Shown here one piece after another: positions 42,266 to 50,821 of a DNA stretch of 64,000 nt. The position numbers and the translations under genes are program-made. The stretch comes from Gilliamella sp. Pra-s52 (lineage in GTDB: Bacteria; Pseudomonadota; Gammaproteobacteria; Enterobacterales; Orbaceae), in contig NZ_WTEY01000005.1 of NCBI RefSeq assembly GCF_009795805.1, forward strand, positions 83,570-147,569. The letters are read 5' to 3'. Numbering within the stretch: position 1 is the first letter of the stretch; every line of letters starts with the position of its first letter. The notes below the pieces were generated by a model. That model saw only the letters and a list, made by a program, of their open reading frames with translations. It ran no database searches and was not told the DNA's origin.

Positions 42266-43219
42266 ATGGATATGATTCATTCTTCTGATCTAAAAACGAT
42301 CATACATTCCAAGCGTGCCAATATTTATTATTTAGAGCATTGCCGTGTTTTGGTTAATGGTGGGCGAGTTGAGTATGTTACTGAGCAAGGTCAACAATCG
42401 TTATATTGGAATATCCCAATAGCTAATACTACCTGTATTTTATTGGGCACGGGAACATCATTAACGCAAGCGGCTGTGCGAGAGCTTTCACGGGCAGGTG
42501 TCATGATTGGCTTTTGTGGAGGAGGCGGAACGCCTCTATTTTCATCAACCGAATCTGAATTCGCTTGTCAATTTTTTTCGCCACAAAGTGAATATCGCCC
42601 GACAGAATATCTACAAAGCTGGTGTCAATTTTGGTTTGATGATGAACGTCGATTACAAGCAGCTAAATTATTGCAACAAACAAGGCTTAATATTATTAGT
42701 GAGTGTTGGCCGCAATTTGATTGGGATGTTGATAAAACGCAGTTAACGCATATTCTTACTGATGCAACACAACAATTTACCGATGTTGATAATAGCCAAG
42801 CACTTTTAGCCGCAGAAGGGCGAATTAGCAAACGTCTTTATGGTATGGCGAATCAATTAACTTTACAAGATGACAAATTTAAACGGGAACAAGGCACTCG
42901 AGGCAAGAGTCATGATCCTGCTAATCAATTTTTAGATCATGGTAACTATTTAGCCTATGGACTTGGCGCAACGGCTTGTTGGGTGTTAGGTCTCCCTCAT
43001 GGGCTTGCTATTTTACACGGAAAAACTCGCCGAGGAGGATTAGTTTTTGATGCGGCAGATATTATTAAAGATGGCATTGTATTACCTCAGGCCTTTTTAT
43101 CAGCAAAACAAGGCGATAGTGAAAAAGAATTTCGTATGGCATGTATTGCGCAATTTGCTCAATTAGGTGCACTTGATAGGATTATTGATACTTTAAAACA
43201 GATAGCAGATCAAATATGA
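42266..43219 (+). CDS. cas1: Type I-F CRISPR integrase Cas1
   Basis: A 317-residue Cas1 very close to the Pseudomonas type I-F protein (SDLKTIIHSKRANIYYLEHCRVLVNGGRVEYVT, GFCGGGGTPLF, PQSEYRPTEYLQ). The catalytic glutamate lies in AAEGRISKRLY, with histidine and aspartate/glutamate further on (LDHGNYLAYG, LPHGLAILHGK). It inserts new spacers together with the Cas2 part of Cas2-3. It overlaps cas2-3 by 4 bp (ATGA). Confidence 0.97.
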   Translation: MDMIHSSDLKTIIHSKRANIYYLEHCRVLVNGGRVEYVTEQGQQSLYWNIPIANTTCILLGTGTSLTQAAVRELSRAGVMIGFCGGGGTPLFSSTESEFACQFFSPQSEYRPTEYLQSWCQFWFDDERRLQAAKLLQQTRLNIISECWPQFDWDVDKTQLTHILTDATQQFTDVDNSQALLAAEGRISKRLYGMANQLTLQDDKFKREQGTRGKSHDPANQFLDHGNYLAYGLGATACWVLGLPHGLAILHGKTRRGGLVFDAADIIKDGIVLPQAFLSAKQGDSEKEFRMACIAQFAQLGALDRIIDTLKQIADQI

Positions 43220-46200
43220 ATATTTTACTTGTTAGTCAATGCAAAAAAAACGCCTTAACAGAAACAAGGCGGATTATCGATCAGTTCGCTGAGCGCTGCG
43301 GTGAACGAACATGGCAAAGCCCAATGACCGAAGCAGGGCTACAAACGCTCTATAAATTATTACGCAAAACCGCACGAAAAAATACTGCTGTTGCATGTTA
43401 TTGGACACATGGTAAAAATTTAACTGATCTTTTGTGGATTGTGGGCGATCGTAGTCAGTTTAATCAAGAGGGACGAGTCCCAACTAATCGTACTAAACGT
43501 AATATTTTACGTAGTGACAGCGAAAATTGTTGGCAATATGCAGCCACTATTCAATTAATTACAACCATAGCGGCACTACTTCATGATTTAGGTAAAGCAA
43601 CGATTGGTTTTCAATCTAAATTACGAGCAGAAACGGTTGTGGCGGCTGATCCTTACCGACATGAATGGATTTCGTTACAATTATTTTTATTAATGATTCA
43701 AGACTGCACCACGAATGAAGCCTTATTTGATCGATTAGCGCATTTTGCTCAATATCAACAACAGCATCCTAATTGGTACCAGCAGCTTACCAAAGTCGAC
43801 AAAAATGATCTCACGCAGTTACCATTATTGGCACAATGGATTGCGTGGCTCATTGTGTCGCATCATCGAATGCCGTTTTTATCGGATTCATTAACCAGTG
43901 ATATTAAAAATGCACAAAAGGTAGATTTTGATATATCTGGTTTAACTGTCCGAAGTTTTTATAAAACATTTAAGGCAATTGATAAATGGGTTAAAAATAG
44001 TCATAGTCAACACACTTCACCCAACGATTTTTGGCAGCTTAAAAGCGATATTACCTTAAGCCAGCTTTGGCTGAAAAAACTAAGCCGTTATGCAACCAAA
44101 GCCCTAAATCATGTTCCTTTAATGCAATTGTCTAATATTGATGGGTTTTTATTGCATATTTCGCGTTTAAGCTTAATGGTAGCTGATCACAACTACTCAA
44201 GTTTAACTTTAGCAAATGAAGAAGCCGAAAAAAATCAGGCAATCTTAATTGCTAATACCAATTACCTGAAAAAAGCGAAGCAACGTTTAGATGATCATTT
44301 AATCGGTGTAGCTAATTTTTCAGCCCGCTTTGCTCGTTTATTACCTAAAATAACCAAGGAATTACCCGCAATTAATCAACATAAACCCTTTACTAAACGA
44401 ACAACTATAAAACGATTCCAATGGCAAAATCATGCTTTTGATTTAGCAAAAAGTTATCAACAACAATCTGATGAATGTGGCTTTTTTGGTGTTAACATGG
44501 CATCGACTGGCTGTGGTAAAACCTTAGCCAATGGGCGGATTATGTATGCGCTTTCAAATCCAAAACGGGGCGTGCGTTTTACCATTGCATTGGGATTGCG
44601 TGTTTTAACGTTGCAAACAGGTAAAGCATTAAGAGAAAGATTACACTTAAGTGATGAACATCTGGCGATTTTAGTGGGTGGGCGAGCCACAAAAACCTTG
44701 TTTGAACTGAGTAGTGAAGACATTGAACAAAACGATTCTCAAAAAAAATCAGAAAACCAAGGTAGTGAATCTATCGAATCGTTACTTGATGAATATATTG
44801 ATGTAGCAGAAAGTGGTATTGCTGATTGTGAATTAGGTACTATTATCGAAGACAGTAAAGCACGGCAATTACTTTATGCGCCTATTGTGACATGTACAAT
44901 TGACCATATTATTCAAGCTAGCGAATGTATCCGAGGCGGTAAATATATTGCACCAACGTTAAGATTATTAACCTCAGATTTGATTTTAGATGAACCTGAT
45001 GATTTTGATCAACACGACTTGCCAGCGCTGGCGCGTTTAGTCCATTTAGCTGGATTGTTTGGTAGCAAAGTACTACTGTCATCGGCGACCTTAACACCAG
45101 ATTTAATTGCTGGATTATTTGATGCTTACCAAGCAGGGCGAAAAATTTGGAATCAAAATAACCAATATGCCAATAATGCCATTGTATGTGGTTGGTTTGA
45201 TGAATATGAACAGTCGATATCACAAATTGCTGATACTAAAACGTTTAGCGATCATCATCAACAATTTGTAGCAATGCGCATTCATCAATTAGCACAAAGC
45301 GCAGTTCGTCGCCAAGGGCATATCTTAGATCTACTAAATTACCAAGAAAATAAAACAGAAAACCAAAAAATTAATTATGGTGTGCTAGCTAAACAATTAT
45401 TAGATCAAGCTTATCAATTTCACCAAGATCATCATCAAATTGATAAAAAATCACAAAAAAAGGTAAGTATCGGTTTAATGCGTTTTGCCCATACAGAAGA
45501 TGTTATTTCACTTACCGAACAAATTTACGAACAAAAGAAGTTACCTAGTGATACTGCTTTTCATATCGTGGTTTATCATGCTCGACAACTGCTGTTATTG
45601 CGTAGCCAATTAGAAGAAAAACTTGATAGAATTTTAAATCGCAGTGATGAACAGGCTCTATTTAGCCAACCAGAAATTCGCCAATCTATAAAAGGTAGTA
45701 AAAAAGAAAATCATATCTTTATTGTGATTGGCACACCCGTCACCGAAGTCGGGCGTGATCACGATTATGATTGGGCGATTGTCGAACCATCATCCATGCG
45801 ATCTATTATTCAGTTAGTTGGACGCGTTTGGCGTCACCGGCCACAAAAAATTGCACAAAAGGCCAATGTGGCCATATTAGGCTCGAATTTAAAAGCAATT
45901 GAATCTAAGTATCGTACGGATAAAGCCTGTTTTACTAAACCAGGGTTTGAAGAAGAGCCATTATTCTTGCTGAAAACCCATAAAACCCATGAACTGATTC
46001 CTGAGCATCAGTTAGTAAATATTGATGCGGTTCCACGTATTAAGTCCTGCCCAGAAGATGGGCTGACTCTCGCCGAATTAGAACATAAGGTCATGGCAGA
46101 TCTCTTTGCGATTAATGCCCGTAAAAGTAATTACGTGACCAGCTATTGGCAACAAGGCTTAGCTCATCACCATTGTGTGCATTTACAGGCGATTTCGCCA

Positions 46201-46539
46201 TTTAGAGGAAATGATAAGACACAAGATGAATATATTTGCCAACTCGACGACGATGGCGATTATCAATTTAGCTATGCAGATATCGCATGGCAAACACCAG
46301 ATGAGCGCTGCGAAGATACACAAAATAGTATAATTGAATATAAAAACTGGTCATTTGATAATCCTAATATCCAACCTTGGCTAATTAATAATGTCGAGCA
46401 AGCCATAGCAAAAATAACCGAATATTTCCCAAATAAAACGCCATATCGCTTAGCAAATGAATTTTGTAGCGTAAGCTTATATCGCAATTGCAGTTGGTGT
46501 TTTCATCCTTATTTAGGATTTTATAAAAAGAAAGGATAA
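43216..46539 (+). CDS. cas3: Type I-F Cas2-Cas3 fusion nuclease-helicase
   Basis: A 1107-residue fusion. Residues 1 to about 95 are the Cas2 domain. The HD nuclease follows, with HD at 123-124 (LLHDLGKA) and VSHHRMPF near 215. The SF2 helicase comes next: Walker A ASTGCGKT near 430, DEPD box near 592, SAT motif (LLSSATLTP) near 620 and the motif VI QLVGRVWRHR. A C-terminal domain ends the chain. In type I-F it both joins Cas1 in adaptation and degrades DNA marked by the Csy complex. All nuclease and helicase residues I can check are intact. Confidence 0.97.
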   Translation: MNILLVSQCKKNALTETRRIIDQFAERCGERTWQSPMTEAGLQTLYKLLRKTARKNTAVACYWTHGKNLTDLLWIVGDRSQFNQEGRVPTNRTKRNILRSDSENCWQYAATIQLITTIAALLHDLGKATIGFQSKLRAETVVAADPYRHEWISLQLFLLMIQDCTTNEALFDRLAHFAQYQQQHPNWYQQLTKVDKNDLTQLPLLAQWIAWLIVSHHRMPFLSDSLTSDIKNAQKVDFDISGLTVRSFYKTFKAIDKWVKNSHSQHTSPNDFWQLKSDITLSQLWLKKLSRYATKALNHVPLMQLSNIDGFLLHISRLSLMVADHNYSSLTLANEEAEKNQAILIANTNYLKKAKQRLDDHLIGVANFSARFARLLPKITKELPAINQHKPFTKRTTIKRFQWQNHAFDLAKSYQQQSDECGFFGVNMASTGCGKTLANGRIMYALSNPKRGVRFTIALGLRVLTLQTGKALRERLHLSDEHLAILVGGRATKTLFELSSEDIEQNDSQKKSENQGSESIESLLDEYIDVAESGIADCELGTIIEDSKARQLLYAPIVTCTIDHIIQASECIRGGKYIAPTLRLLTSDLILDEPDDFDQHDLPALARLVHLAGLFGSKVLLSSATLTPDLIAGLFDAYQAGRKIWNQNNQYANNAIVCGWFDEYEQSISQIADTKTFSDHHQQFVAMRIHQLAQSAVRRQGHILDLLNYQENKTENQKINYGVLAKQLLDQAYQFHQDHHQIDKKSQKKVSIGLMRFAHTEDVISLTEQIYEQKKLPSDTAFHIVVYHARQLLLLRSQLEEKLDRILNRSDEQALFSQPEIRQSIKGSKKENHIFIVIGTPVTEVGRDHDYDWAIVEPSSMRSIIQLVGRVWRHRPQKIAQKANVAILGSNLKAIESKYRTDKACFTKPGFEEEPLFLLKTHKTHELIPEHQLVNIDAVPRIKSCPEDGLTLAELEHKVMADLFAINARKSNYVTSYWQQGLAHHHCVHLQAISPFRGNDKTQDEYICQLDDDGDYQFSYADIAWQTPDERCEDTQNSIIEYKNWSFDNPNIQPWLINNVEQAIAKITEYFPNKTPYRLANEFCSVSLYRNCSWCFHPYLGFYKKKG

Positions 46540-46650
46540 AAGAATATCAGTTTTTATACTGAAACACATAGTTACCTGAAACTTTTTGACAAAATATCGT
46601 CAGGTGAATAATGGTTGCTAGTAAAAGGTAGGGAATTCTTTTATACTTGA
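46540..46650. other. Start of the cas2-3/csy1 gap, with an inverted repeat
   Basis: No gene. It holds an inverted pair ACCTGA (46574-46579) / TCAGGT (46600-46605), and about 46 bp (46553-46598) that resemble the sequence just after rraA. A TATACT hexamer at 46642-46647 could be the -10 of the crRNA-like RNA; no good -35 accompanies it. Confidence 0.5.
46642..46647 (+). promoter_or_regulatory. Possible -10 box of the crRNA-like RNA
   Basis: TATACT ends 3 bp before the solitary repeat. The CRISPR array promoter has its -10 in almost the same place (ending 4 bp before the first repeat), so both transcripts would begin just inside a repeat. The -35 is poor. Confidence 0.4.
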
Positions 46651-46726
46651 TGACACTGCTGTGTAAGCAGTTTAGAAAATATTATGATTGTTTATTAATT
46701 TTACCGCTGTATAAGTGGTTTTTTTA
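46651..46726 (+). ncRNA. Predicted crRNA-like autoregulatory RNA (CreR/CreA class) of the type I-F locus
   Basis: Repeat-like unit 1 (46651-46678) matches the array repeat at 22 of 28 positions. It keeps the whole 8-nt handle TTTAGAAA and a 5-bp stem CTGCT/AGCAG around loop GTGTA, where a C-G pair has become T-A (compensated). A 20-nt guide follows (46679-46698). Unit 2 (46699-46726) is strongly diverged but forms stem CCGCT/AGTGG around loop GTATA, then runs into Ts. Processing by Cas6f (Csy4) would give a mature crRNA-like RNA with a 20-nt guide. The guide matches 46746-46763 at 16 of 18 positions next to a CC PAM, over the csy promoter. Confidence 0.82.
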
Positions 46727-46730
46727 TTTT
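46703..46730 (+). terminator. Terminator formed by the second degenerate repeat
   Basis: Stem ACCGCT/AGTGGT (one G-T pair), 5-nt loop, then a run of seven Ts. It would end both the crRNA-like RNA and read-through from cas1-cas2-3. Confidence 0.75.
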
Positions 46731-46743
46731 AATGAAAATAAAT

Positions 46744-46765
46744 CCATATTCTGATTATTTATTGA
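46744..46765 (+). promoter_or_regulatory. Predicted Csy-complex operator (protospacer with CC PAM)
   Basis: CC at 46744-46745 is followed by 20 bp that match the guide at 46679-46698 except at guide positions 6, 12 and 19. Bases 46762-46765 lie within the TTGACA -35 of the csy promoter. Binding without cutting would block RNA polymerase. Confidence 0.8.
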
Positions 46766-46790
46766 CAATGTTTTTATGTAAATATATATT
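46762..46790 (+). promoter_or_regulatory. Sigma-70 promoter of the csy operon
   Basis: A perfect -35 TTGACA (46762-46767), 17-bp spacer, -10 TATATT (46785-46790). The predicted start is near 46797, about 85 bp before csy1. It is the only convincing promoter in the gap and is needed because a terminator precedes it. Confidence 0.85.
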
Positions 46791-46881
46791 TAAGATTCAA
46801 TGCATCATAAAACTTATCTAAAGGCTTATATTGTTATATTTGAGACCTTTAATTTCATATATAAAAACATGAGGAGGGTAA

Positions 46882-48258
46882 ATGGATAATATTTCTCGAA
46901 AAGATATTAGAAAATCTATAGAACATATACTTGCAAAATTTAATAGCAAGGAATATGGGGAGTTATTATCAAAATTAGAAAAAGCAAAATTATCAGAAGA
47001 TATTAATTTAATAGTTGAATACGAATTGCAAATAAAAGAGCTAAGTAAAAATTTTGAATTTGATGTTTGGATGGAGAACTTTATTAATGAAAAGGTAAAA
47101 GGCACATCAGTTGTTACGCATTCAGGAAAAGGTGCTCATACAGCAATTAAACATTGTAATATTAACTATATTTTGCAAACTAAACCTAAATTTCAACATT
47201 ATATATCATCGGCAACACAACGAAATTTATCTTTTGATTGTACAAATAATGCGGCTAGAATAACTAGTGTTTTTAATTTCCTTAATCAAACAGTCAAAGA
47301 TAATATTACTTTATTTCAGCTAATTGTAGAGGATCATCCTGAAATATTAAATGCGTTATCTGATGATAATCAAAAAGCCACCAAATATTTGGATTCTCTA
47401 AAAAAAGCGCTCTCAAATGATTTTGAAAACCTTAAATCTTCTGATTTGAATAAGCAAATTTTTTGGCCTAATAGTGAGGACAGTTATTTATCACAACAAG
47501 AAAATAATTATCGTTTATTAATGCCATTGTATCCTAATTCCCTTTGTTATGCAGTTTTTCAAAAGATTCAAACAAGAAATTCGGAAGAAAATAAAAAATC
47601 TCGTATACAACGATCAAATAAAGATATAGAACATAATTCGTATTTTTCTTTTAATGAGTTAGCTGTACTAAAATTAGGTGGTACGAAGCCTCTAAATGTA
47701 GGACAACTTAATCAACTCCAAAATGGAAGAAACTTTCTTTTACCTTCAATGCCACCTAAATTTGAAAAATCCCAGTTTCCATCAATAGGAAAACAACAAG
47801 AAACGATTTTTAATCATTCTCTACAATACTTTTGTCGATTTGGTTTTAAATTATTATTTGATATGGTTAAAGCTCCAAAAAATATTGTAGAAGAACGAGA
47901 TAATCGTAAAGATGCGTTTGATTCGATTTTAAAAGGACTGTTTCAATTTGCTAGACATATTCAGATGACGATGCCTGCAGGTTGGAGCCGTGAATTTTCA
48001 CTCAAGATGGCACAAAAACTTTGGCTTGATCCAAAACGTGCAAGATTAGAAGATGAAGAGGAATTTAAACAGAAATATGAACAGGGTAATTGGCTGGTTG
48101 ATTTAGAAGATCAATTTGCTTTTTGGATTCAAACGATTTTAAAAAATAAATTTGACAATATTAAAGAACAATTTTCTGATCCTGAATATAGGGAATGGAT
48201 TCGTGAATTTAAAAAAGCTGTAAAAGTGAGTCAGCTTAAAAAGCAAGGAGTATTTTAA
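46882..48258 (+). CDS. csy1: Csy complex large subunit Csy1 (Cas8f)
   Basis: A 458-residue Cas8f. Its N-terminal half has the TSVVTHSGKGAHTAIKHCNI segment typical of the family, and LPSMPPKFEKSQFPS and the PAGWSREFSLKMAQKLW region follow. In the I-F Cascade it reads the CC PAM and, with Csy2, holds the crRNA 5' handle. It starts with ATG behind a strong GAGGAGG ribosome site and overlaps csy2 by one base. It is the first gene of the csy1-csy4 operon. Confidence 0.95.
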   Translation: MDNISRKDIRKSIEHILAKFNSKEYGELLSKLEKAKLSEDINLIVEYELQIKELSKNFEFDVWMENFINEKVKGTSVVTHSGKGAHTAIKHCNINYILQTKPKFQHYISSATQRNLSFDCTNNAARITSVFNFLNQTVKDNITLFQLIVEDHPEILNALSDDNQKATKYLDSLKKALSNDFENLKSSDLNKQIFWPNSEDSYLSQQENNYRLLMPLYPNSLCYAVFQKIQTRNSEENKKSRIQRSNKDIEHNSYFSFNELAVLKLGGTKPLNVGQLNQLQNGRNFLLPSMPPKFEKSQFPSIGKQQETIFNHSLQYFCRFGFKLLFDMVKAPKNIVEERDNRKDAFDSILKGLFQFARHIQMTMPAGWSREFSLKMAQKLWLDPKRARLEDEEEFKQKYEQGNWLVDLEDQFAFWIQTILKNKFDNIKEQFSDPEYREWIREFKKAVKVSQLKKQGVF

Positions 48259-49181
48259 TGGCTTCATTACGTTATTATTTATTATTTGACCATATTCAAA
48301 TTCATGATGCTAATGCAGTATCTAGCCCATTAACATACGGTTTTCCTGCTATTTCGGGATTTTTAGGAGCAATTCATGCTTTAAGTCGAAAAATTGAATC
48401 CGTTGATCCTATTTTTTTGGATGGAGTTTTAATTACATGTCATGACTATAATCTACAAGCTTATCGTCAAAAAGTGTTTTCTGATTATAAATTTTGCCTA
48501 AAACGTAATCCGCTGGCAAAAAATGGTGATGTTCGTCCAATTATTGAAGAAGGGCGTGTTCATCTTGATGTTTCGTTATTGGTTGAAGTAAAAGTTGAAT
48601 ATCGCGAAACGTTGAATGATGATGATGAAAAGCAAGCATTCATCAATCAAATGAAGAAAAAGCTTTTCCAGCAACGTATAGCGGGTGGGCATGTTGTTGA
48701 TATTGAGTCGGTAGAACTATATTCTGCTTCAGATTCTAAAGATAATTTAATTTATGCATTATTACCAGGTTATGTATTAGTTGAATCGCCAAAGGATCTC
48801 CTTGATATCACAACTGAATTACAGCAGCAAGATCCTAATGCTACCGCTCTTGACGCATTAATTGAAACATCAAAGTTACACCATCATCCTGAAGGAAAAA
48901 ATCACTGGTATTCAACTTCAGTAAAACAAGGTCGAGGCTGGCTTGTACCTATTCCGCTTGGATATCAAGCTATTTCTCCGTTATTTTCAGCCGGTAAGGT
49001 TGAACATGCGCGCAGTAATGAGCATGCTACGCAATTTGTGGAGTGTATTTATGGGCTCGGTAAATGGGTCTTTCCTTTACGCTTGAAAGAGAATTTATCA
49101 CAGGCTTTTTGGCGTTATAACTGCAGTGAATTGCAATCTAATGATGCAGAAATTTATATTATCAATCAAGAAACCAATTAA
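48258..49181 (+). CDS. csy2: Csy complex subunit Csy2 (Cas5f)
   Basis: A 307-residue Cas5f. The opening RYYLLFDHIQIHDANAVSSPLTYGFPAISGFLGAIHAL is the family signature. GRGWLVPIPLGYQAISPLFSAGKVEHARSN and the PLRLKENLSQAFWRY ending also match. It pairs with Csy1 and caps the 5' handle of the crRNA. It starts at the last base of csy1 (TAATG), indicating coupling. Confidence 0.95.
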   Translation: MASLRYYLLFDHIQIHDANAVSSPLTYGFPAISGFLGAIHALSRKIESVDPIFLDGVLITCHDYNLQAYRQKVFSDYKFCLKRNPLAKNGDVRPIIEEGRVHLDVSLLVEVKVEYRETLNDDDEKQAFINQMKKKLFQQRIAGGHVVDIESVELYSASDSKDNLIYALLPGYVLVESPKDLLDITTELQQQDPNATALDALIETSKLHHHPEGKNHWYSTSVKQGRGWLVPIPLGYQAISPLFSAGKVEHARSNEHATQFVECIYGLGKWVFPLRLKENLSQAFWRYNCSELQSNDAEIYIINQETN

Positions 49182-49216
49182 GTAAATTTAGAAAATTATA
49201 GAATAAGGAATACATT

Positions 49217-50239
49217 ATGAGTAAAGATAAAATCACCACCGCCAGCGTACTTGCTTTTGAACGTAGTTTTGATATTTCTGATGCGATTTTTGCACAGCAA
49301 GATAATGCAGATGACAATAAATTATCTCCTGTTATAGTCACTGAAAAATCAGTCCGAGGCACTATTTCAAATCGTCTTAAAAATGCAGTTACAAACGATC
49401 CAACCAAATTAGATGCTGAAATACAAAAGCCAAATTTACAAACAGTTGATGTCGCTGCGTTAGATGCCGATAAAGATACTTTGGTCGTTACATGGAGCTG
49501 TAAAGTGTTGCCATTTTTAGGTAAACCATCAGTATGTAATAATATCGAATATCAAAAAGAACTAGAAAAAACAACGCAGGGTTACATTCAAACGCAAGGA
49601 ATGATAGCGCTAGCTAAGCGTTATGCCATTAATATCTTAAATGGTCGTTGGTTATGGCGTAATCGTATGGCGGCAGAGCAAATTAGTATTTCGATTATTC
49701 GTAAAGATGCTGAAAAACCAATCATCCAAGTCAGCGATGTTAAACAATACCAGCTTAATTCATTTGATTATGATGATAAATCGGTAAATGATCTTGCTAA
49801 ACTGATTGAAGCAGGATTATCCGGTAAAGAGTTTGTGATTTTTAACGTTGAAGCCAAACTGAAAATGGGCTTAGGGCAAGAGGTGTATCCTTCACAGGAG
49901 CTCATTATGGATGAAGATAAAGCTAAAAATGAGAATAAAAGTAAAATTTTATATAAAAAAAATGACCAAGCTGCCATGCATTCACAAAAAATCAGTAATG
50001 CAATTCGAACTATCGATACTTGGTATGACGATAATGCTCAATTTCCAATAGCGATAGAACCGTATGGCTCGGTGACATCAATGGGGCATGCTTTTCGCCA
50101 ACCAAAACAGAAATCAGATTTTTATACCCTGTTTGATAATTGGGTTTTAAAAGGTGAAAAACCATTGCTTGAGCAACAACATTATGTGATTGCGGTATTA
50201 ATTCGTGGTGGTGTCTTTGGTGCTAGTGGCAAGGAGTAA
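49217..50239 (+). CDS. csy3: Csy complex backbone Csy3 (Cas7f)
   Basis: A 340-residue Cas7f, the subunit that polymerises along the guide (six copies on a 32-nt spacer). ASVLAFERSFDISDA at the N-terminus, a NGRWLWRNRMAAEQ segment near residue 140 and the YGSVTSMGHAFRQP C-terminal motif are typical. It has its own ATAAGGAA ribosome site 35 bp after csy2, fitting the need for excess copies. Confidence 0.96.
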   Translation: MSKDKITTASVLAFERSFDISDAIFAQQDNADDNKLSPVIVTEKSVRGTISNRLKNAVTNDPTKLDAEIQKPNLQTVDVAALDADKDTLVVTWSCKVLPFLGKPSVCNNIEYQKELEKTTQGYIQTQGMIALAKRYAINILNGRWLWRNRMAAEQISISIIRKDAEKPIIQVSDVKQYQLNSFDYDDKSVNDLAKLIEAGLSGKEFVIFNVEAKLKMGLGQEVYPSQELIMDEDKAKNENKSKILYKKNDQAAMHSQKISNAIRTIDTWYDDNAQFPIAIEPYGSVTSMGHAFRQPKQKSDFYTLFDNWVLKGEKPLLEQQHYVIAVLIRGGVFGASGKE

Positions 50240-50244
50240 ATAAT

Positions 50245-50814
50245 ATGCACTCACACTATTTAGAGTTGCGAGCTATTTCGCAAATTGAGATAACCGAGGT
50301 GGACGTGATGAATCAAGTCATGCAGTCACTGCACCAAATTTTAGTTAATCACCAAGGAAATATCGCAATTAGTTTTCCTTGTTACCATTTGCACCGAACA
50401 TTAGGCGGAGTGATTCGCCTATTTGGTACCGAGCAGGAATTACAAAAACTTAAAGCAGATATACAGCAAAAATCATCGATTAGTGATTATGCTTTATTGA
50501 TGGCTATCACAACAGTACCGACGACGATAAAAGGCCATTTACGTTTTAGTCGTGTTAATCCTAAAGGTCAGAGTGCGTTAAGACGTGCTGAAAAAAGATT
50601 AACAGCACAAGGCAAATGGACGCCTGAAGTGAAAAATAAAATGGTTGAAAAGTGGGGAAGTGTTCATTTGCAATACCCACATCTCCATTTGAATAGTAAA
50701 AGTACAGGTCAAAGATTCATTTTGTGGTTAAAGCAAGAAAAATGCCCAGAGCCTGTGCAAGGCACATTTAATAGCTATGGACTAAGCCAAAACGCAACAG
50801 TTCCTGATTTTTAA
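50245..50814 (+). CDS. csy4: crRNA-processing endoribonuclease Csy4 (Cas6f)
   Basis: A 189-residue Cas6f. Histidine 30 (SLHQIL) aligns with the catalytic His29 of the Pseudomonas enzyme. The arginine-rich hairpin-binding helix is at SALRRAEKRL, and the end (STGQRFILW, SYGLSQNATVPDF) matches the family. It cuts each repeat at the base of its hairpin and stays on the 3' end. It should also process the repeat-like hairpins at 46651-46726. Confidence 0.96.
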   Translation: MHSHYLELRAISQIEITEVDVMNQVMQSLHQILVNHQGNIAISFPCYHLHRTLGGVIRLFGTEQELQKLKADIQQKSSISDYALLMAITTVPTTIKGHLRFSRVNPKGQSALRRAEKRLTAQGKWTPEVKNKMVEKWGSVHLQYPHLHLNSKSTGQRFILWLKQEKCPEPVQGTFNSYGLSQNATVPDF

Positions 50815-50821
50815 ATCATTA

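Noticed and set aside
46800..46889. 29-codon ORF in the csy1 leader, ending with ATG AGG AGG and overlapping the csy1 start, recalling CreT-type mini-ORFs with rare arginine codons
   Set aside because: The AGGAGG is simply the csy1 ribosome site. No ribosome site precedes the ORF, and the guide target is the csy promoter rather than a toxin promoter. Worth a glance in ribosome profiling only.
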